Notes under the pieces: model-generated | Databases searched by the model: none | Told to the model about the DNA's origin: nothing | The model's input: only the letters and a program-made list of their open reading frames with translations | Part shown: positions 6,169 through 14,484 of the stretch, one piece after another | Position numbering within the stretch: position 1 is the stretch's first letter | Layout of the letters: each line of letters opens with the position of its first letter | Translations under genes and position numbers: made by a program | From: Candidatus Omnitrophota bacterium | Lineage (GTDB): Bacteria; Omnitrophota; Koll11; Gygaellales; Profunditerraquicolaceae | Direction: 5' to 3' | Length of the DNA: 18,987 bases | Assembly (NCBI GenBank): GCA_028719045.1 | Contig: JAQULD010000015.1 | Span: 1-18,987, forward strand

Positions 6169-7752
6169 TTATAAGTCGTTTGCCGAATAAGACAGGTCAA
6201 AGCTCTTGTTGCACAAAGGAAAATCCGGCACGATATCCCCTAATACAGCGAAAGAAAGCCCCTGCCAGTTATTAAAAGACGGATCCACGATCTTGCATCT
6301 GTCGATTGAACCCGCTTCATCAAGCTTTACCCAGTAAAGCACCTGGCCCCTCCATCCTTCCGCGTATCCTAAACCAAAATTGTGTTTTAAAACCCCCGCT
6401 CCGGCAGCGCCGCCGTCCTTAAGGTCCAGTTTCGCGGTAAGCGCCCGGATCAACCTTATAGATTCCTCAAATTCCTCTATCCGGACGCAGAGCCTTGCCA
6501 GGCAGTCCCCTTCCTGTTTTCTTACCATATTAAAACCGGACTTTTCGTAAATACCGGGAAAAATCCTTCTCAGGTCAACGGGTATTCCGCTTGCCCTTGC
6601 CGCCAGCCCCACTACCCCAAGATCGGAAGCTGTTTTTTTTCTCAAGATCCCCGTTCCTTCCACACGGTCCATGAAGGAAACGCTGTTAAAAAGCATCTTC
6701 TTAAGTTCGTTGAAATCTTTTTCCAGGGACTTAAGCGAATCCGATAAAAATTGCTCCGCTTCCTTATCTATACTTTTTGATAAACCGCCGATTTTATTTA
6801 CTCCCTTAAGGTAACGGCTTTGCGTTAACCGATCATTCAGGCAGAGTATCGCCTCTTTGATGATAGCGGCATACATGGAAGGAAAACTAAACCCTACATC
6901 TACGGCCATACCTCCGATATCGGCGGCGTGATTATACATTCTTTCCAGTTCAAGAAAAACCGCCCTCGTTAACTCGTCTTTGTAAGGAACGGCAATCCCT
7001 TTTATTTTCTCGACAGCCCTGCAAAACGCCAGGCCATGGGCAAAACAGGAATCCCCCGAAACGCGTTCGGCCAGCCCGAATGCTTCCTCGGGCGCCTTTC
7101 CTTCAAAAAGTTTCTCCGCTCCGCGGTGAGTAAACCCCAGCCTTAGCTCCAGGTTTATGATGGGCTCGCCCGCCACGCTAAACCTGAAATGGCCCGGCCC
7201 GATAATTCCGGCGTGCACCGGACCGACGGGAACCTCAAATACCCCCTCGCCTTCGATACGGGCGAATTTGTATTCGCCGCCCGCTTCATTTTTTACCTGG
7301 CCGGCTTTAAAATCCTTGCGTAAAGGATAATTTCCCCTGGGCCAGACTTCCTCATGCAGGCGTAAGCCCCTTAAATCGGGATTCCCCCGGGGCTCGATGC
7401 CGAACATTTCCCTGATCTCTCTTTCGAATAGGCTCGCGGAGTAGATCTGCCTGGAAAGGGAATCAAACTCCGGCGATTCCCCGGAAATTTCGGTCCGGAC
7501 GAAAAACCATTTCCTGCATTCGAAGCTTAAAAATACGCACTGGATGACAAAACAATTACGCCTTGAGCGCTCGTCCAAAGCAAAGAACATGACTACGGGT
7601 GAGTTCAGTTTCTTGTGCAGGCCTAAACAGGCTTTCGCGAAATCTTTTTCGTTTACATCGATATAGACTTCGTCGCGGTACGCCTCGGTGGATTTTACCG
7701 TCCGTATCCCCTGCTTTTCCTCTATGTATTTGATTATGCTTGTGTAATCCAC
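6169..7752 (-). CDS. Ehr-type large subunit (HyfG-like, NuoC-NuoD fusion) without Ni-Fe ligands
   Basis: A 527-residue fusion of an N-terminal NuoC-like domain (about 1-150) and a NuoD/[NiFe]-large-subunit-like domain (about 170-527), the layout of HyfG/HycE. The block G-P-V-H-A-G-I-I-x-P-G-H-F-R-F (177-191) is group 4-like. The site that reads R-V-C-G-I-C in real hydrogenases is R230-V-S-G-D-S-C here, so both ligands are serine (S232, S235). The C-terminal D-P-C-x-x-C is D-P-S-F-N-N (S492, N495). All four Ni-Fe ligands are thus missing, while the rest of the fold is well kept, including the ending V-P-D-F-P-L-C-N-K-S-F. This fits an energy-converting-hydrogenase-related complex. The start is GTG at 7752 with GGAG upstream, one base after the previous stop. 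Confidence 0.88.
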   Translation of the reverse strand: MDYTSIIKYIEEKQGIRTVKSTEAYRDEVYIDVNEKDFAKACLGLHKKLNSPVVMFFALDERSRRNCFVIQCVFLSFECRKWFFVRTEISGESPEFDSLSRQIYSASLFEREIREMFGIEPRGNPDLRGLRLHEEVWPRGNYPLRKDFKAGQVKNEAGGEYKFARIEGEGVFEVPVGPVHAGIIGPGHFRFSVAGEPIINLELRLGFTHRGAEKLFEGKAPEEAFGLAERVSGDSCFAHGLAFCRAVEKIKGIAVPYKDELTRAVFLELERMYNHAADIGGMAVDVGFSFPSMYAAIIKEAILCLNDRLTQSRYLKGVNKIGGLSKSIDKEAEQFLSDSLKSLEKDFNELKKMLFNSVSFMDRVEGTGILRKKTASDLGVVGLAARASGIPVDLRRIFPGIYEKSGFNMVRKQEGDCLARLCVRIEEFEESIRLIRALTAKLDLKDGGAAGAGVLKHNFGLGYAEGWRGQVLYWVKLDEAGSIDRCKIVDPSFNNWQGLSFAVLGDIVPDFPLCNKSFDLSYSANDL

Positions 7753-7753
7753 T

Positions 7754-9214
7754 CTATGCTCCGTTAATTACGCTCTCCGCTGAAATTATCAGCCGGTTTA
7801 AAACCGGCGGCACGTAAAAACCCATAGCTAAAATTAAAACAAACAGCATGATGAATGAAATTTTTCCGCAAAGCCTTTCCCCCGAAACCTCCATCCCTTC
7901 CGGTTTCCTGCCGAACAGTATCCTGCTGAAATGATTCAGGAGAGCCGCGAAGATCACGGCCACGAAAAACAGGAACAAAGCGCTGGCCAGGTAATATCCT
8001 TTTAAAAAACCCGATACCAATATTATCATTTCGCTTAAAAACAGTGAGAACGGCACAGAACCAGCCAGGGCGAACATGCCAAGCAGTACAATAATACCGG
8101 TAAAAGGCATGGTCTTTATCACGCCGTGGATCATATGCATATTGTTCGTTTTGTATTTTTTTACGATGTTGCCCGCGCCGAAAAACATGATCGCCTTGGT
8201 AAAAGCGTGGTTGAATACGTGCAAAAGCGCTCCATACAGCCCCATTGCCCCGCCAAAACCAATGCCTATGGATATAATACCGATATGTTCTATGCTGCTG
8301 TAGGCAAGCAGGCGTTTTAGGTCTTTCTGCACCAGGATAAAACCGGCGGCAACACCGAGCGATAAAATGCCGAATAAAAGCATGAGATTGCCGGTATACT
8401 GGCTCCCCACGCACTTGTTTACGATCACAAGGAACCTCAATATCCCGTAGACCGCTGTCTTTAACAATACTCCCGATAACAGGGCGCTCACGGGTGTCAG
8501 CGCCTGGCTGTGCGCGTCGGGAAGCCAGGTATGCATGGGGACAAGTCCGGCTTTTGTGCCGTAGCCGACCAGGATAAAAAGGAATGCCACTTTAACGATC
8601 CTGGGATCCAGGCTTGCCGCGCGCTCGACTATATCTTTCCAGTTAAGCGTCTTTATCCCCGCCGCGGAATACGCCGCGTAATAAAAAAGTATCGTCCCGA
8701 ACAAAGCCAGGGCTATCCCCACAGAACAGACGATGATATATTTCCAGGCCGCTTCCACGGATTTTTTATTGTTGTAAAAACCCACCAGGAACGCGGATAC
8801 AAGCGTCGTCATTTCGATCGCCACCCACAGGAAACCCAGGTTGTTCACGGCTGTTACCGCGAACATCGTAAAAACAAAAAGGTTGAACAAAACGAAGTAA
8901 ACCCTGGATTTTCTCGGCGACATCTCTTTTTCCTGAAGGTCCTTTTCTATATAATTGACCGAGTAAAGGGCCGCGGAAAAATTAAGGACAGCGCTGACGA
9001 TAATAAATATGCCGCTTAAGGCGTCAACGTAAAAAAGCCTCCAGACAAAAATAGACGCCCCTGGGGTAAGCAGCTTCATGACCAACCCCGCCGCGCACAA
9101 AAGCACGGCGAAATGGCCGCATAAATTAAGTGCCGCGAGCGCCTTGTATTGCTTTATAAAATAACTAAGCAGCGCTAGAATTAAAGGGATGGACAGAATA
9201 ATGATTATTTCCAT
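7754..9214 (-). CDS. Antiporter-like membrane subunit (HyfF-like, NuoM/N family)
   Basis: A 486-residue very hydrophobic protein with about 14 membrane helices, of the Mrp-antiporter-like family shared by complex I and group 4 hydrogenases. The residues of the ion channel are in place: E134 in V-A-I-E-M-T-T-L (helix 5 region), K221 in G-Y-G-T-K-A-G (helix 7), K252 in S-G-V-L-L-K-T-A (helix 8) and E395 in F-L-S-E-M (helix 12). The L-P-D-A-H-S-Q-A-L-T-P-V-S-A-L-L-S-G block (231-248) is diagnostic. It should translocate protons or sodium ions when the complex turns over. It lies 3 bases after the HyfE-like gene and 1 base before the large subunit gene, so it is part of one operon. Confidence 0.88.
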   Translation of the reverse strand: MEIIIILSIPLILALLSYFIKQYKALAALNLCGHFAVLLCAAGLVMKLLTPGASIFVWRLFYVDALSGIFIIVSAVLNFSAALYSVNYIEKDLQEKEMSPRKSRVYFVLFNLFVFTMFAVTAVNNLGFLWVAIEMTTLVSAFLVGFYNNKKSVEAAWKYIIVCSVGIALALFGTILFYYAAYSAAGIKTLNWKDIVERAASLDPRIVKVAFLFILVGYGTKAGLVPMHTWLPDAHSQALTPVSALLSGVLLKTAVYGILRFLVIVNKCVGSQYTGNLMLLFGILSLGVAAGFILVQKDLKRLLAYSSIEHIGIISIGIGFGGAMGLYGALLHVFNHAFTKAIMFFGAGNIVKKYKTNNMHMIHGVIKTMPFTGIIVLLGMFALAGSVPFSLFLSEMIILVSGFLKGYYLASALFLFFVAVIFAALLNHFSRILFGRKPEGMEVSGERLCGKISFIMLFVLILAMGFYVPPVLNRLIISAESVINGA

Positions 9215-9217
9215 AGT

Positions 9218-9856
9218 TTAACCTTTTAACCTGGTCAGTTTATTGACGTCTATATGCGTGAACAGGCTGTTTATCTTAAAGACAAATACTCCCAGAATGA
9301 TCACGCAGACGAAAATATCGAAGAATATCGCTATCTCCACAAAAAACGGCATGCCCCCGGACACTGAAGCCGCCGCCAGGAACAACCCGTTTTCCATCAC
9401 CAAAAGCCCAATGATCTGGGTAAGCGCTTTTTTCCTGCACACCATAATAAACATCCCGATCAGCATTACGGAAAAAGAGACCGCGAAAGAAAAACCCTGC
9501 AGCCGGTTATGCACCGGCATTAATCTCTTGGTAAACAGGTAGCCCAGATAAGTAAGCAAAAGTGCTATGCAAAGCGACAGGAGCGGGTTGACAAAAAGGC
9601 CGACGTTCTCGCTTACGCTTATGCTGCGGACTATCCGGCGCAGGAACCTCGGGATAATAACCACTTTTATCAGGAACAAAAGCAGGGCCACCACGTATAA
9701 TTCCAGGTTCTTCCCCTCTATCGCGGTAAAAAGGGTGACCATGAAGAGGAAAAATGACTGCAGCCCGAAACTGTTTATTAAGGAGGTCATTCTTTTGGCG
9801 ATGACCATGGAAAAAACCATGAGCAGCACCCCGGATACGAATATGTGCGTATACAT
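9218..9856 (-). CDS. HyfE-like membrane subunit (NuoK-related)
   Basis: A 212-residue membrane protein with about six or seven helices. The C-terminal half is NuoK-like, with a membrane glutamate in V-M-E155-N-G-L-F-L and further acidic residues E174 and D180. This matches HyfE of hydrogenase-4-type complexes in length, position and the L-L-V-M-E-N-G-L block. Such subunits link the membrane-anchoring NuoH-like subunit to the antiporter-like subunits and carry part of the proton path. It is separated from its neighbours by 2 and 3 bases. Confidence 0.82.
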   Translation of the reverse strand: MYTHIFVSGVLLMVFSMVIAKRMTSLINSFGLQSFFLFMVTLFTAIEGKNLELYVVALLLFLIKVVIIPRFLRRIVRSISVSENVGLFVNPLLSLCIALLLTYLGYLFTKRLMPVHNRLQGFSFAVSFSVMLIGMFIMVCRKKALTQIIGLLVMENGLFLAAASVSGGMPFFVEIAIFFDIFVCVIILGVFVFKINSLFTHIDVNKLTRLKG

Positions 9857-9858
9857 CT

Positions 9859-10782
9859 CTACATTCCCAGCGCCTGGATAACCCCGGCCATAATGGACAA
9901 CACAAACGAAAGCCCGAGGAAATCAACCACTCTAAACAGCCTCATCTTAGCCAGAGACACTTCCACCACGGCAACGCAAAGAGCGATCACCGCGATTTTT
10001 ACGCAATAAAAACTTATTCCCGCGAAAATTAACCCCGGATTGTTTAAAAACCGCAAAGAACTCCAGGGAAAAATGATATCCGCTAAAAGTGAGAAAAATA
10101 CTATCTGCTTTATGTGCGAAGCTAATTCGATAAGGGCCAGTGACCGCCCTGAATATTCCAGGACCATCGCCTCGTGGATCATGGTCAATTCCAGGTGGGT
10201 CTCCTGGTTATCCACCGGTAACCTTGAAGTCTCCGCGATAACCACGACGAATAACGCTATGGCCGCTATTGCCGAAGACAAATGCATCGGGCCAAACCCG
10301 GTGACCGCGGTAAAACTGCTTGAGCCGCTGTTAAGGGCGATCACAAACAAAGACAACAAAGCGACAGGCTCTACCAGGCTCGATACGAACATCTCGCGCG
10401 AAGACCCCATTCCCCCGAAGGCGCTGGCGGTATCCAGGCCGGCCAAAGCGATGAAAAACCTGCCCAAAGCCAGGACGAACAGAAAAACAAAAATATCCCC
10501 CATCCTGTTAAGCGAAATTCCCGTACCGAAAGCCGGGACAAGAAAAGCCGCGCTAAGCGCGGAAGCAAAGACTATATAGGGGGCTATCCTGAATATCCAG
10601 GAGGCGTTTACCGATACCGATTCCTCCTTGGATAAAGTTTTAAAGAAATTAAAATACGGCTGAAAGACGCCGGCGCCCTTTCTCATCCTTAAATTGTTCT
10701 TTACCTTCCTGATGAAACCGCTTAAAAGAGGAGAAACCGCCACCGCCAGTAAAACCTGTAATATTAAAATGATCGTTTTCAT
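9859..10782 (-). CDS. HyfC-like membrane anchor subunit (NuoH family)
   Basis: A 307-residue membrane protein with about eight helices, homologous to HyfC/HycD and complex I NuoH. Conserved blocks are F-N-F-F-K-T-L-S-K-E-E near 45-54, G-G-M-G-S-S-R-E-M (123-131), and the acidic loop A-E-T-S-R-L-P-V-D-N-Q-E-T (183-195) followed by E-L-T-M-I-H-E-A-M-V-L-E-Y-S-G (198-212). In the family this subunit docks the hydrophilic catalytic arm onto the membrane, and its charged loops relay conformational change to the pump. It begins 4 bases after the HyfB-like gene. Confidence 0.88.
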   Translation of the reverse strand: MKTIILILQVLLAVAVSPLLSGFIRKVKNNLRMRKGAGVFQPYFNFFKTLSKEESVSVNASWIFRIAPYIVFASALSAAFLVPAFGTGISLNRMGDIFVFLFVLALGRFFIALAGLDTASAFGGMGSSREMFVSSLVEPVALLSLFVIALNSGSSSFTAVTGFGPMHLSSAIAAIALFVVVIAETSRLPVDNQETHLELTMIHEAMVLEYSGRSLALIELASHIKQIVFFSLLADIIFPWSSLRFLNNPGLIFAGISFYCVKIAVIALCVAVVEVSLAKMRLFRVVDFLGLSFVLSIMAGVIQALGM

Positions 10783-10786
10783 ATCC

Positions 10787-12625
10787 TTAAAATTTGTTCA
10801 TAAAAATTATAAGCGCCAGGATCGCGATAAAGATGTAAGCGATATACAAATGTATGCTTCCCGGCTGGATCCGCCTGACAAATTTTGCCGTACCGAACAC
10901 AAGTTTTATTATCGGGTCATATATATACCTTCTAAAAATGGGCGTAGTGAACACTTCGTATTTAAAGGAAGTGACGTGATAGAATGACTCCCTTATCTTC
11001 TCGGTTTTCCTGTAAGGCAGGAGGAAGAAACCAAAAGCGATCCTGAAAGGTTTGGAAAAAGCGGTCGCGGTATATTCATTGCGCGCGCCGATACTGTAAT
11101 AGCCGCAATCCCAGGTATTGACGGCCTTGATCCTGTTCCTGCCGAAGAAAAGGCGCACGGAAATAAAGGCCAGGGGTATTGCCGCAAGCAAAACAAAAGC
11201 CAAAAGCGGGGTTGACAGGAACACGCCGCTGTTACCCGGGGGAATAAGGGAAAAATTGTTCAGGGAAAAACTCATCGCATTTGTTTCTATTCCCAAAACC
11301 TCACCCGCTACCGCTGCCAAAGGTTTAATGATCAGGGCCGCGGCCAGCCCGAATGCCAAGGCGGCGGCGGAAAGGAAAACGGCGGCGGCTTTCATGCTAA
11401 AAGGGACTTCCTTCGCGCTACCGGCTTTTAAGCTGCGCGGCATTGCCAGGAAAGTCACGGCGAACGCTTTGACAAAACAGGAAGCGGCAAGTCCTCCGGT
11501 CAATGCTAAAGCCGCGGCGCAAAGGCCGAAGAATATCCTATTGCCGCCCATGCTGTTTAAAGCGCCGAGGAACAACGCCTGAAGCGTAAGCCATTCGCTG
11601 ACAAATCCGTTAAAAGGCGGAATAGCGGAGATCGCCATAGAGCCGATCAAAAATGAGGCGGCGGTCCAGGGCATAAGTTTCACTAATCCTCCCAGCTTCT
11701 CCATATCCCTTGTCTCGCAGGATTTATAGACGCTTCCGGCGCATAAGAACAACAGCCCCTTAAAAATCGCGTGGTTAACCAGATGATAAAGCCCCGCAGA
11801 TAACGCCAGGACCGCGATCACGTTTAAATTCATTTTCGCCAGGAGCATAGCCGCCCCCACGCCCAGAAGTATTATCCCGATATTCTCAACGCTGTGGTAA
11901 GCCAGGAGCTTTTTTAAATCATGTTCTACAAGAGCGTACATGACCCCGGCCAGGCAGGATATTACCGCTAAAACCAGGATAACATTTCCCCACCACCAGG
12001 AATTTATTCCCAGAATGAAAATAATGAACCTGAGCATCCCGTAGATCGCGGTTTTTATCATCACTCCCGACATAATACTCGAGATATGGCTTGGCGCCTG
12101 CGGGTGCGCTAATGGCAGCCATATGTGCAACGGGACTATCCCCGCTTTTGTTCCGAAACCGACCAAAAAAAGCGCGAAAATAAGATTTTTTTCGTTTCCC
12201 GGAATGGCGCCAGCCGCCTGCTTCAACGCGAAAAAATCAAAAGAGTGCGCGTGTTTAAATAACATTAAAAGCGCGGAAATTATAAAAGCCGTCCCGATAT
12301 GGGTCATAATTATATAAATCGAACCCGCCCTGACACTTCTCTCGTGGCCGGTATCGAATATCACCAGGAAATACGAAACCAGGGACATAAGCTCCCAGGC
12401 GATAAGAAAGAGAAACGCGTTGCTTACGCAAACGACCAGCGCCATGGAAAGTACAAACGCCAGGAAAAGCGCCCAGCCTAAAACGATCTTTCTTTTGGAA
12501 TAAGCGCCTTTAAGATAACCGACGGAATAAACCGCCGCGGGAAAGGATATAAGGAGGATAACGCAGAGGAAAAATACGGCCAGGGGGTCAAAAAGAAAAA
12601 AAGTTCCTACATTAAAATAATTCAT
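10787..12625 (-). CDS. Antiporter-like membrane subunit (HyfB-like, NuoL family)
   Basis: A 612-residue hydrophobic protein with about 14 core helices plus the C-terminal extension typical of HyfB. Channel residues are E78 in W-E-L-M-S-L, K160 in G-F-G-T-K-A-G, K191 in S-G-V-M-I-K-T-A and E344 in F-V-S-E-W. The P-L-A-H-P-Q-A-P-S-H-I-S-S-I-M-S-G block (171-187) separates it from the HyfF-like paralogue in this operon. The last ~100 residues include the D-C-G-Y-Y block and a final membrane helix. It is the first gene of the Ehr-like operon, behind a 137-base leader with a promoter. The ATG at 12625 has no strong ribosome binding site. Confidence 0.87.
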   Translation of the reverse strand: MNYFNVGTFFLFDPLAVFFLCVILLISFPAAVYSVGYLKGAYSKRKIVLGWALFLAFVLSMALVVCVSNAFLFLIAWELMSLVSYFLVIFDTGHERSVRAGSIYIIMTHIGTAFIISALLMLFKHAHSFDFFALKQAAGAIPGNEKNLIFALFLVGFGTKAGIVPLHIWLPLAHPQAPSHISSIMSGVMIKTAIYGMLRFIIFILGINSWWWGNVILVLAVISCLAGVMYALVEHDLKKLLAYHSVENIGIILLGVGAAMLLAKMNLNVIAVLALSAGLYHLVNHAIFKGLLFLCAGSVYKSCETRDMEKLGGLVKLMPWTAASFLIGSMAISAIPPFNGFVSEWLTLQALFLGALNSMGGNRIFFGLCAAALALTGGLAASCFVKAFAVTFLAMPRSLKAGSAKEVPFSMKAAAVFLSAAALAFGLAAALIIKPLAAVAGEVLGIETNAMSFSLNNFSLIPPGNSGVFLSTPLLAFVLLAAIPLAFISVRLFFGRNRIKAVNTWDCGYYSIGARNEYTATAFSKPFRIAFGFFLLPYRKTEKIRESFYHVTSFKYEVFTTPIFRRYIYDPIIKLVFGTAKFVRRIQPGSIHLYIAYIFIAILALIIFMNKF

Positions 12626-12731
12626 GTTATTTTTTAGGAATTCCGGAAACTGATTCGGGCGGGTCTTGCTGATGCAGTATACTTGAGGCCACGCTCTAAA
12701 AAAACGTTCTATTCAGTTTATCTTTTTATAA

Positions 12732-12759
12732 ATATTACTCTTTAATAATAATTTGTCAA
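12732..12759 (-). promoter_or_regulatory. Probable promoter of the Ehr-like operon
   Basis: On the minus strand a perfect TTGACA (12759-12754) is followed after 16 bases by TAATAT (12737-12732), which matches the -10 consensus at four of six bases. The region is AT-rich. It starts 4 bases after the thyX stop codon, and no terminator hairpin separates the two, so readthrough from thyX is possible. The resulting leader would be about 100 bases. Confidence 0.55.
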
Positions 12760-12762
12760 TAC

Positions 12763-13494
12763 TTACTTGATGACTTCTTCCTTTACCGGGTATTTGCCGC
12801 AGGAAAATTGTTTTGATTCCGGGCAATAACTCAGTTTTTCGCACTTAGCTCCCGCCGCCTGGAATACCGCCGGCAGGTTAACCTGGCAGACCTTAAGCAT
12901 TTCGCAGGCCAGCGCCCTTATCTCCCACTGCGCCCTCGCGCAGCAGCGCTGCTCGAAGAAATGCAAAAGCTCACGGCAATTCATAGTAACCACGATCTTT
13001 GTTTCCGCGGCCTGGGGCAGTATGAACCTGGCATCCTGATTCGCCTGTTCGCCGGATTTACCTTTCTTCTTGAATAGTTCCAGCATCTGGTCGTAATTCT
13101 CCTGTATGCCTTCCATGACCTTTATGAATTTTTCTTTTAAAACTTTGTCCTCTTCTATCGAAGGCGGGATAATATAATTAAAATCAGTCGCCTTCACGTA
13201 TCTCTGGCTCTGCTGAGAATATGAGGCCACCCTGTGCCTTACCAGCTGATGAGTAAGCGCGCGCGATACGCCTTCTATGGCGAAAGTGAACTTTACGTGC
13301 TCAAGCGGGCTTTCGTGTCCGGAAGCTGCCACCTTGCTGATAAATTCTTCCTGTTTCTTCTGGTCCTCTTTTGTTTCTTCGAATATATCCCCGGCGAATT
13401 TAGCGGAATAACACTGCCTGCAGGCGGCATAGATGAGAGTGACCGCGTTCTGCGTCATTTCCAAAAGTTTAACATTGAGTTTCGTCTGAGCCAT
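12763..13494 (-). CDS. thyX: Flavin-dependent thymidylate synthase ThyX
   Basis: A 243-residue ThyX, which makes dTMP from dUMP using methylene-tetrahydrofolate, FAD and NADPH. The signature R86-H-R-V-A-S-Y-S-Q-Q-S-Q-R-Y carries the ThyX motif R-H-R-x7-S. The later block N-x-x-E-L-x-H-F-F-x-x-R (172-183) and the Q-W-E-I-R block (189-193) are also typical. The C-terminal tail has three cysteines (C218, C224, C232), as in several anaerobe and thermophile ThyX proteins. A good GGAGG site stands 6 bases before the ATG at 13494, and the gene follows hldD after 18 bases. Its substrate is the product of the glycine cleavage system encoded upstream. Confidence 0.93.
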   Translation of the reverse strand: MAQTKLNVKLLEMTQNAVTLIYAACRQCYSAKFAGDIFEETKEDQKKQEEFISKVAASGHESPLEHVKFTFAIEGVSRALTHQLVRHRVASYSQQSQRYVKATDFNYIIPPSIEEDKVLKEKFIKVMEGIQENYDQMLELFKKKGKSGEQANQDARFILPQAAETKIVVTMNCRELLHFFEQRCCARAQWEIRALACEMLKVCQVNLPAVFQAAGAKCEKLSYCPESKQFSCGKYPVKEEVIK

Positions 13495-13512
13495 TTTGCC
13501 TCCGTATAAAAA

Positions 13513-14484
13513 TTACAGGTAAGAATGCCCTTTAAGGTATCCGGTATAATCTTCGATCGCTTCTTCCAAAGTAAAAAATTCGTGTTTGCAGCCGGCTTTT
13601 CTTAGTTTACCAAGGTCAGCTTCGGTGAAATATTGATACCTGGGCCTTATCTCCTCAGGCATCTCGGTATATTCTATGCGCGGTTTCATCTTAAGCGCGG
13701 AAAACAACGCCAGGGCGGCGTCATTCCAACTGCGGGCCTTGCCCGTCCCCAAATTGAATATGCCGCGCTTTGCGGGATTTTCCACGAAATAGTATACGAC
13801 GCTTACCGCGTCTTTAACGTAAACAAAATCCCTCTTCTGCTCACCGTCCGCGTACTCTTTTTTATAAGATTTAAAAAGCCTCATCGGCTCTCCGCCGGCT
13901 ACTTTTTCAAACGCCTTGGCGATAACGCTCTTCATGTCCGCCTTGTGGTATTCATTCGGGCCAAAGACGTTGAAGAATTTAAAACCGGTGACTTTATCCG
14001 CCAGTTTATTCTTTAAAAGCCACAAGTCAAAGGCATGCTTCGAGTAGCCGTACATATTGAGGGGTTTTAATTTCAAAGTGGTTATATCCCGGTCGCTGTA
14101 CCCCAGTTCCCCTTCGCCGTAGGTAGCGGCGGAAGAAGCGTAAAGGAACCTGGCGTTGTGTTTAAGCGCCCACTGCGCGAGCGATTTGGTATAAAGGTAA
14201 TTATTCTCGATAAGGTATGAAGCGTCCAATTCGGTGGTAGAAGTGCAGGCGCCCATATGCAGGACCAAGCCCGCATTTTTTAACTTATTCTTTTCTACCA
14301 GCGCGAGGAATTTATCTTTCCCGATAAAATCCCTGAATTTTTTGCCCTGAAGATTCTTACGCTTAGGGTCAGCCTTTGATTCAAAATCATCGACCACTAA
14401 AATATCGGTTATACCTTCCTGGTTTAACTTCCAGACAAGGCAGCTGCCGATAAAACCCGCGCCTCCTGTTACTATGACTTTCAT
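13513..14484 (-). CDS. hldD: ADP-L-glycero-D-manno-heptose 6-epimerase
   Basis: A 323-residue short-chain dehydrogenase/reductase of the HldD (RfaD) family, which converts ADP-D-glycero-manno-heptose to the L-glycero form for the lipopolysaccharide inner core. It shows the Rossmann G-G-A-G-F-I-G motif (7-13), D32-D33 at the end of strand 2, H76-M-G-A, the S117-S118 pair and the Y145-x-x-x-K149 catalytic motif in N-M-Y-G-Y-S-K. The later F-F-N-V-F-G-P-N-E-Y-H-K block is highly characteristic of HldD. The ATG overlaps the lipA TGA in an ATGA junction and has its own GGAG six bases upstream. It implies an outer membrane with heptose-containing lipopolysaccharide. Confidence 0.92.
   Translation of the reverse strand: MKVIVTGGAGFIGSCLVWKLNQEGITDILVVDDFESKADPKRKNLQGKKFRDFIGKDKFLALVEKNKLKNAGLVLHMGACTSTTELDASYLIENNYLYTKSLAQWALKHNARFLYASSAATYGEGELGYSDRDITTLKLKPLNMYGYSKHAFDLWLLKNKLADKVTGFKFFNVFGPNEYHKADMKSVIAKAFEKVAGGEPMRLFKSYKKEYADGEQKRDFVYVKDAVSVVYYFVENPAKRGIFNLGTGKARSWNDAALALFSALKMKPRIEYTEMPEEIRPRYQYFTEADLGKLRKAGCKHEFFTLEEAIEDYTGYLKGHSYL

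Noticed and set aside
8510..9019. Plus-strand open frame of 169 codons
   Set aside because: It lies wholly opposite the strongly conserved antiporter-like gene and shows no recognisable domain or ribosome binding site; it is a shadow frame.
10040..10579. Plus-strand open frame of 179 codons
   Set aside because: It lies opposite the NuoH-like gene and has a biased composition typical of a complementary-strand reading of membrane helices.
5642..12625. A working [NiFe] hydrogenase-4 or formate hydrogenlyase
   Set aside because: The large subunit lacks all four Ni-Fe ligand cysteines, and no formate dehydrogenase, ferredoxin subunit or maturation gene is present in the window.
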